The translations under genes and the position numbers were made by a program. From Dermabacter sp. (GTDB lineage Bacteria > Actinomycetota > Actinomycetes > Actinomycetales > Dermabacteraceae), in contig JAUNTX010000002.1 in assembly GCA_030538475.1 (NCBI GenBank), positions 231,026 through 295,025 of the forward strand: DNA of 64,000 nucleotides, given 5' to 3'. Below are positions 58,685-64,000 of this stretch, one piece after another (the first letter of the stretch is position 1; every line of letters begins with the position of its first letter). Under the pieces are notes generated by a model. The model ran no database searches. It was not told the origin of the DNA and saw only the letters and a list, made by a program, of their open reading frames with translations.

Positions 58685-58734
58685 CTGCACCCGGGACCCT
58701 CGCCCTTCGCGCGGGCGGGCGGTAGGCTTTCGCC

Positions 58735-59676
58735 ATGGCTGGAGGACATGACCACTCGCATGCGCACGCCGGGAGCGGCGCCCCCGGCGATCACCGCGCA
58801 CGGCTCTGGATCGCGTTCTCCATCACCGCCATCATCGTCATCGCACAGGCGGTGGGGGCGCTCCTCACCGGCAGCCTGGCCCTGCTCACCGACACGGCCC
58901 ACGCCGCCGCTGACGCCTCCGGCCTCCTCGTCGCGCTCGTGGCCGCGACCCTCATGCTGAGGCCCGCAACCTCGCGCCGAACGTGGGGCTTTCGCCGCAT
59001 CGAAGTGATCGCGGCGCTCGGCCAATCCACGCTCCTCATCGTCGTCGGCATCTACGCCGCCATCGAAGGTGTCCGCCGCCTCCTCGAACCACCCGCCGTC
59101 CCGGCGCGCGAACTGCTCATCTTCGGCATCATCGGCCTCGCCGCAAACATCGCCGCCATCGCCGTGCTCTCCTCAAGCCGCAGCGCCAACTTCAACATGC
59201 GCGCCGCGTTCCTCGAAGTCCTCAACGACGCGCTCGGCTCCCTCGGCGTCATCGTCGCCGCCCTCGTCATCGCCACCACCAACTTCTACCAGGCCGACGC
59301 CATTGCCGGCCTGTTCATCGCCGCACTCATCGTTCCGCGCGCGATCACGCTCATGCGCGAAGCCGTGGGCGTGCTCATGGAGTTCACGCCCCGCGGCCTG
59401 GACCTCGACGAGGTGCGCGCCCACATCCTCGCCCTCGATCACGTGCGGGAAGTGCACGATCTGCACGCCTCGACCGTCGCGACGGGCCTGCCGACCCTCA
59501 CCGCCCACATCGTCATCGATGACGAGTGCTTTACCGACGGCCATGCCGCCGACATGCTCCGCACCATCCGTGAGTGCGTGGCCTCCCACTTCGATGTGTC
59601 CATCCAGCATTCGACGTTCCAGCTGGAAACCGCGAGCATCGCCGACCACGAGCCGGAGAGCCTCACCCATGCCTGA
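58735..59676 (+). CDS. Cation diffusion facilitator (CzcD/ZnT-like)
   Basis: The 313-residue metal/proton antiporter starts with a His-rich segment (HDHSHAHA), has six membrane helices and a cytoplasmic C-terminal domain (VREVHDLHASTVATG). The zinc-site motif in helix 2 is intact (H56-x3-D60 in TDTAHAAAD). In helix 5 the usual HxxxD reads E161-V-L-N-D165, so one His ligand is Glu, which may change metal choice. It looks leaderless: TAGGCT (58723-58728), six bases, ATG. Confidence 0.9.
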   Translation: MAGGHDHSHAHAGSGAPGDHRARLWIAFSITAIIVIAQAVGALLTGSLALLTDTAHAAADASGLLVALVAATLMLRPATSRRTWGFRRIEVIAALGQSTLLIVVGIYAAIEGVRRLLEPPAVPARELLIFGIIGLAANIAAIAVLSSSRSANFNMRAAFLEVLNDALGSLGVIVAALVIATTNFYQADAIAGLFIAALIVPRAITLMREAVGVLMEFTPRGLDLDEVRAHILALDHVREVHDLHASTVATGLPTLTAHIVIDDECFTDGHAADMLRTIRECVASHFDVSIQHSTFQLETASIADHEPESLTHA

Positions 59677-60277
59677 AACCCCCGAGACGCTCATTCCTGA
59701 GCAGCCCACGCCCACCGCCCCTGCTTCCAGCGAGGCCGATTCGCCCGGCCCGGCGAGTCCGCGCAACCTCCTCGCCTACTTTTCGCGGCCCGGCGAAAAC
59801 CTCCACTACGAGACCCGGGCCGACCTCGAGGTGGGCCACACCGAGACGGTCGCCGCCATGATCGCCGCGGCCACAAACGTGGACGTGTACCGCATCGAGC
59901 CGAGCGAGGACTACCCCCACAGCTACCGCGAGACCATGCTGCGGGCCCTCAAGGAACAGCGACTGGGCACCCTCCCCGCCCTCGCGCGGCCCCTGCCGGA
60001 CATCTCCGGCTACTCCGCGATCGTGCTCGGCACCCCCGTCTGGAACCTCCGCCTGCCCATGGTGATCCGCACGTTCCTTGCGGGAATCGACCTCACCGGC
60101 CGCACCGTGTATCCCTTCGTCACCTACGGGCTCAGCCCCATCTTCCAGGTGCTCGACGACCTCGAGACTCTTTGCCCGGACGGGGCACTGGAGTCCGATC
60201 TGCTCGTCGTTCGCGGCGAAGAAGCTAGCGCGTCCCGCGCCCAGGTCGACACCTGGGTGAGGCGCCACGGACTCTGA
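59669..60277 (+). CDS. Flavodoxin-like protein
   Basis: The 202-residue protein has a disordered Pro/Thr/Glu N-terminus (1-30) and a flavodoxin fold: NLLAYFSRPGENLHY (phosphate-binding loop with Ser), DVYRIEPSEDYPHSY, ISGYSAIVLGTPVWNLRLPM and GRTVYPFVTYG. It matches the Flavodoxin_4 type. It should bind FMN and carry electrons or reduce small molecules. Its start overlaps the CDF gene end by eight bases, so they are co-translated. Confidence 0.85.
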   Translation: MPETPETLIPEQPTPTAPASSEADSPGPASPRNLLAYFSRPGENLHYETRADLEVGHTETVAAMIAAATNVDVYRIEPSEDYPHSYRETMLRALKEQRLGTLPALARPLPDISGYSAIVLGTPVWNLRLPMVIRTFLAGIDLTGRTVYPFVTYGLSPIFQVLDDLETLCPDGALESDLLVVRGEEASASRAQVDTWVRRHGL

Positions 60278-60404
60278 ACCGGCCCCGGTCGGCTGGACTT
60301 CTCCCCGGTGGCTGCCGCTTTCCCGATAACGGGCTCCCGCCCGCTCCCGACTTTCCCTGCGAAGGACGGAGCCGGCGTCGCACTCTTACTCGCCCCGGGG
60401 ACCG

Positions 60405-61388
60405 TTACTGCGCAGGCTCGGTGAGCCCCAGGTCGCCCGGAACCCACGGGGCCGTCAGGCCCGCGCGCGCCTCCGCATCGCTGATCTGCGGCGCCTCATC
60501 ACCCGACTGCTCCCCATAGGCACCAAACTGGGCGTGATTCATGCCCTCGATCTCCACGAACGTGGCATCCGACGGAAGCAGATGAGCGTTGTCGGCGATC
60601 TTTTGCGGCGTGGACAAGCCATCGCGGGAACCGCCCACGCTCAGCACCGCCAGGTCCGTGCGCGCACTCAGATCCTCCGCGCAATAGCTGCCCGCGAGGA
60701 ACAGGCCCGTCACGCGGCCGGGGTTGTCCTTCGCGACCGCGCACGCCTTCACCCCACCCATCGAATGCCCACCAACCACCCACTCCGAGACCTCCGGCGC
60801 CGCCTCCGTCCACGTCGACAACCCGCGCGAATCCAGGAGCGCGAGCCCGAAACGAGGCTTCGCCACCACGACGCTCACCCCCTGCTCAACGAGTGGGGAT
60901 AGCGTCCACAGATACGCCTCGGCCTCGACCCGCGCGCCAGGAAAGAAGAGGAGCGCGCGCGACGGGGTGGCCGTCGGCCTGGCCTGATCGCCGCCCGCCT
61001 GGTCGCTGCCTACCTGAGCATCAACCGCGGGATTGCCTCCCGCCTGATTGTCTCCCCCCTGATCGCCGCCCGCCGGACGCATGACGATCGCCGTGTCCGT
61101 CTCCGTCACCTCCACCGCCGCATTCGCCCGCACCTCCGCGAGCGGGCTCTGCTCCGTCGGCAGGGGAGTGATGAGCCAGAGGCCCACCGCCCCCACCACG
61201 AGACCCAGCACCACCGCGAACGCGAGCAGCACCCACGGCCAGCGACGCTTTCTGCGCCGCCCCGCGGCAGACTCGTGGTCCGACCCCTCAGACGGGCCCG
61301 CATCAGTGCCGACGGGTGCGTTCACGTGCGGCCCTGGCAGCGAGGACGGACTGGGCGGAGGGGGATCGGAAGGCGAGGAAGCGGTCAT
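60405..61388 (-). CDS. Membrane-anchored alpha/beta hydrolase
   Basis: The 327-residue protein has a disordered cytoplasmic N-terminus, one membrane helix (WVLLAFAVVLGLVVGAVGLWL, about 50-72) and an extracytoplasmic hydrolase domain: LLFFPGARVEAEAY, nucleophile elbow GGHSMGG, and the catalytic His in GMNHAQFG. It fits the alpha/beta-hydrolase_5 group. Residues about 106-135 are imperfect GGDQ/GGN repeats (GGDQGGDNQAGGNPAVDAQ). Substrate is unknown. The start is leaderless in form: TAGTGT, six bases, ATG. Confidence 0.85.
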   Translation of the reverse strand: MTASSPSDPPPPSPSSLPGPHVNAPVGTDAGPSEGSDHESAAGRRRKRRWPWVLLAFAVVLGLVVGAVGLWLITPLPTEQSPLAEVRANAAVEVTETDTAIVMRPAGGDQGGDNQAGGNPAVDAQVGSDQAGGDQARPTATPSRALLFFPGARVEAEAYLWTLSPLVEQGVSVVVAKPRFGLALLDSRGLSTWTEAAPEVSEWVVGGHSMGGVKACAVAKDNPGRVTGLFLAGSYCAEDLSARTDLAVLSVGGSRDGLSTPQKIADNAHLLPSDATFVEIEGMNHAQFGAYGEQSGDEAPQISDAEARAGLTAPWVPGDLGLTEPAQ

Positions 61389-61660
61389 GCGACAACACTA
61401 GGGCGCGAGAACTCCGCGGCGCCACGGCCCAGCAGCGCCCCCCCGGCGCACCCGGCACACTCCCGACCATCGCGCCCCGTCGACTGATCCCCGTCGGCCC
61501 GCGCCGCCGCGGAGGACTTTTGTCCCACCAGATTTCGGGTTTGTGCCACACGCCACCCCGACGTGTGGTTTGCTTGCCACCAGGCGGGCGTGCCACACGG
61601 GGTTGGCGCCTGCCCCGGCTTCTTGCTCGCTGTCCCCACCAACCCCGGATCGGTGCACAC
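61389..61660. promoter_or_regulatory. Intergenic region before the alanine symporter
   Basis: It holds the divergent hydrolase promoter (61395-61400, leftward) and the symporter leader. CCACAC (61546-61551) and GTGTGG (61563-61568) form an inverted repeat in that leader. No gene is visible. Confidence 0.35.
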
Positions 61661-63154
61661 ATGTTCCAGAACCTCATCGACCAGTTCGTCAACGTCGGCA
61701 GATACTGCGGTGGCCTCGACGCCGAGAACTGCTTCGGCGCGCTCGGCAGCATCATTTGGGGACCCTTCGTCCTCATCCCGCTCCTCCTCGGCACCGGCGC
61801 CGTCCTCAGCTACCGCCTCGGATTCCTCCAACTGTTCAAGCTCGGCCCGTCGCTGCGCCTCGCCCTCTGGGACCGCAAAGACCCCGACGCCCAGGGCGGC
61901 GACGTCTCCCAATTCCAAGCCCTCACCACCGCCCTCGCCGCGACCGTCGGCACCGGCAACATCGTCGGCGTCGCCACCGCCATCTCCATCGGCGGCCCCG
62001 GCGCCCTCTTCTGGATGTGGATCACCGGCATCGTCGGCATGGCCTCCAAATACTCCGAAGCGTTCCTCGGCGTCCGCTACCGCACCACTGACGCCAAGGG
62101 CGAAATCTCCGGCGGCCCCCAGTACTACCTGCAGCGCGGCATCAAAGGCCCCGTCGGCAAGGTCCTCGCCATCTTCTTCGCCATCGCCGCCGTCTTCGCC
62201 AGCTTCGGCATCGGCAACATGACCCAGGGCAACTCCATTTCCGGCAACGTCGAAGGCTCCTTCGGCATCGCCACCTGGGTCACGGGCGGCCTCCTCGCCA
62301 TCATGACCATGCTCGTGCTCGTCGGCGGCATCAAGTCCATCGGCAAAGTCACCGCCGCGCTCGTGCCCGCCATGATCGTGTTCTATGTGCTCGGCGCCAT
62401 GTGGATCCTCATCGCCAACGTCAGCGAAGTGCCCGCCGCCGTCATGCTCATCTTCACCGACGCCTTCTCCGGCTCCGCAGCCATCGGCGGCTTCGCCGGC
62501 TCCGCCCTCATCCTCGCCATCCAGATGGGCGTGGCCCGAGGCATCTTCTCCAACGAATCCGGCATGGGCTCCGCCGCCATCGCCGCCGCCTCCGCCCAAA
62601 CCACGCACCCCGTGCGCCAGGGCCTCGTCTCCATGACCCAGACCTTCATCGACACGATCATCGTCGTCAGCTTCACCGGCCTCGTCATCATCACGACCGG
62701 CGTCTGGAAAGAAGGCCCCGAGTTCGCCGCCACCATGACCGGCGACGCCTTCTCCCACGGCCTACCCGGCCAATGGGGCCACATCATCGTGACCGTCGGC
62801 CTCGTCCTCTTCGCCTACTCCACGATCCTCGGCTGGGCCTACTACGGCGAACGATGCATCGAACGGCTCTTTGGCCGCCGCGGCGTCATGCCCTACCGCA
62901 TCTTCTTCTCCATCATCGTGTTCGTCGGCGCCACCATCCCGCTCGCGGCCGTGTGGAACTTCGCCGACGTGGCCAACGGCCTCATGGCCATCCCGAACCT
63001 CATCGGCCTGCTCCTGCTGTCCGGGCTCGTGGCCAAGGAAACCAGGTACTACCTCAAGCACGACCCCAAACTGCGCGCCGACCGCGTGAAGATCGAATCG
63101 TTCATGGACGGCCGCGCAGGCGCCATCGACACCTTCGAGAAGACAGGCGAATAG
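61661..63154 (+). CDS. Sodium:alanine symporter (AGCS family)
   Basis: The 497-residue membrane protein has about ten helices and the AGCS features TALAATVGTGNIVGVATAIS, GGPGALFWMWITGIVGMASKY, FGIGNMTQGNS and GVARGIFSNESGMGSAAIAAA. It imports alanine or glycine with sodium. The open frame extends upstream to 61316, but the conserved start is the ATG at 61661. No Shine-Dalgarno is obvious. A terminator follows. Confidence 0.93.
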   Translation: MFQNLIDQFVNVGRYCGGLDAENCFGALGSIIWGPFVLIPLLLGTGAVLSYRLGFLQLFKLGPSLRLALWDRKDPDAQGGDVSQFQALTTALAATVGTGNIVGVATAISIGGPGALFWMWITGIVGMASKYSEAFLGVRYRTTDAKGEISGGPQYYLQRGIKGPVGKVLAIFFAIAAVFASFGIGNMTQGNSISGNVEGSFGIATWVTGGLLAIMTMLVLVGGIKSIGKVTAALVPAMIVFYVLGAMWILIANVSEVPAAVMLIFTDAFSGSAAIGGFAGSALILAIQMGVARGIFSNESGMGSAAIAAASAQTTHPVRQGLVSMTQTFIDTIIVVSFTGLVIITTGVWKEGPEFAATMTGDAFSHGLPGQWGHIIVTVGLVLFAYSTILGWAYYGERCIERLFGRRGVMPYRIFFSIIVFVGATIPLAAVWNFADVANGLMAIPNLIGLLLLSGLVAKETRYYLKHDPKLRADRVKIESFMDGRAGAIDTFEKTGE

Positions 63155-63185
63155 CCCGGCGCTCGCGGGTTCCTTCCGCTCCACA

Positions 63186-63224
63186 AAGTCGGCACCAGTG
63201 CTCAGCATTGGTGCCGACTTTTCT
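63186..63224. terminator. Bidirectional terminator
   Basis: AAGTCGGCACCA (63186-63197) pairs perfectly with TGGTGCCGACTT (63209-63220), followed by TTC. It lies between the convergent symporter and acetyltransferase genes. Confidence 0.85.
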
Positions 63225-63249
63225 CTGCTGAGGTGGGGCGGGGCCGATG

Positions 63250-63780
63250 CTAACCGGGGAACGTGCGCCCGTATACCGCCACGTCCAGCCGCTCGCCGCC
63301 GATAGGCAACGCGGAGGCGAGCACGCCCTCGCGCGTGAAGCCGAGGCGCTCCGCCACCCGCCAGCTGCGCACATTCTCCACTGCCGTCCGGATCTCCACC
63401 CGCCGGATGCCCCGTTGCGGGACCTCTGTTAGCAGCGCAGCGCACGCACGGGTGACGGCTCCGCGACCCTCCGCCGCGGCGTCGATCCAGTAACCGAGCT
63501 CAGCCGTCTGCGCGTAGGAGTTCATTCGGAGGGACGCCGACCCCACGATCGCGTCGCCCGACAGGATCACGGTGGGCACCACAGAGCCCGCAACGAAGTC
63601 GGAGAGCTGAGCCCGCGTGAAGGCAGTAGTGCTCTCGAGCGTCTGTTCGCCGCGCGCCCACGGCTCCCACTGCCGCAGACGCTCCACATTCGCGAGCGTC
63701 AGCGCGTGCATCTCCTCGACGGTCTCGAGTGTGCGCAACGCGAGCCGGAACCCATCGCCGAGGTCATAGGTGAAACGCAT
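63250..63780 (-). CDS. GNAT-family N-acetyltransferase (RimJ/RimL-like)
   Basis: The 176-residue protein has the RimJ/L layout: LRTLETVEEMHALTLANVERLRQWEPW at the N-terminus, ELGYWIDAAAEGRGAVTRAC (acetyl-CoA loop) and VEIRTAVENVRSWRVAERLGF. It probably acetylates a protein N-terminus or a small amine. The ATG at 63780 has GATACT six bases upstream (leaderless form); the longer open frame is not used. Confidence 0.88.
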   Translation of the reverse strand: MRFTYDLGDGFRLALRTLETVEEMHALTLANVERLRQWEPWARGEQTLESTTAFTRAQLSDFVAGSVVPTVILSGDAIVGSASLRMNSYAQTAELGYWIDAAAEGRGAVTRACAALLTEVPQRGIRRVEIRTAVENVRSWRVAERLGFTREGVLASALPIGGERLDVAVYGRTFPG

Positions 63781-64000
63781 GCGATCAGTATCCCCTGCCG
63801 CGGGGACAAAGGATGGCGACTCACGCGTCGTTAGTCGCCATCTATCGTCGCGGTGCGGGGACGACGACAGTCGCGGTGTGGGGACGAGGGGTATCGAAGC
63901 ACGGTGTGGTGCGGGAAGAGGGAGTCGCCCGGTGAGGCTCGTTTTCCTCCGGACCCGCTGCCCAGTTCCCTGCATTGCGCGAGCCCATATCGCCGCGGGG
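63781..64000. other. Right end of the window, no gene seen
   Basis: The last 220 bases show no gene with a start signal. They hold the leftward acetyltransferase promoter and two GTCGC/GCGAC-rich stretches. Confidence 0.4.

Overview
The window is the replication-origin region of a high-GC Gram-positive bacterium (class Actinomycetes, order Micrococcales or Actinomycetales). Gene order matches the Mycobacterium tuberculosis origin region: cca / DUF6049 / murJ / trxB // parB-parA-rsmG-jag-yidC-yidD-rnpA-rpmH // dnaA-dnaN-recF-DUF721-gyrB-gyrA-DUF3566-tRNA-Ile-tRNA-Ala. The other signs are high GC, actinobacterial DnaA boxes (TTGTCCACA type), an LPXTG-anchored protein and several apparently leaderless genes. 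Genus cannot be fixed from sequence reading alone.

Layout. 1-12.4 kb is mixed housekeeping: a cut-off secreted protein, a TetR regulator, SelO, a PiT phosphate transporter, a TIGR01777-type epimerase, a GH25 lysozyme, CTP synthase, tRNA-Leu, a lipoprotein, a VOC protein and an amino-acid permease. 12.5-14.2 kb is the rpsF-ssb-rpsR-rplI operon with a structured leader, read leftward. 14.4-18.4 kb carries a class A penicillin-binding protein and the CCA-adding enzyme. 18.5-27.4 kb, read rightward, is an envelope and redox cluster: DUF6049 protein, MurJ flippase, a pseudokinase-like membrane protein, a small membrane protein, thioredoxin reductase and a thioredoxin-like protein that has lost both active-site cysteines.

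27.4-30.5 kb is the most unusual stretch: about 3 kb with no credible gene, holding 18 parS or parS-like sites with repeated spacings near 70 bp, bordered and interspersed by DnaA boxes. It is next to parB, whose product has an unusually long disordered linker. 30.5-36.2 kb is parB to rpmH (leftward) and 36.5-53.3 kb is dnaA to gyrA (rightward), with oriC between dnaA and dnaN. A 1,763-residue cell-wall-anchored subtilisin-like protease interrupts the usual DUF721-gyrB junction.

53.4-56.6 kb has tRNA-Ile, a DLW-39-type mini-protein, tRNA-Ala, and then a visibly lower-GC island: an Abi_2 (HEPN RNase) abortive-infection gene preceded by a tiny promoter-terminator unit and broken by a one-base frameshift, and a GIY-YIG protein. 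56.9-63.8 kb returns to host-like genes: ABC exporter, cation diffusion facilitator plus flavodoxin-like protein, alpha/beta hydrolase, alanine symporter and an N-acetyltransferase.
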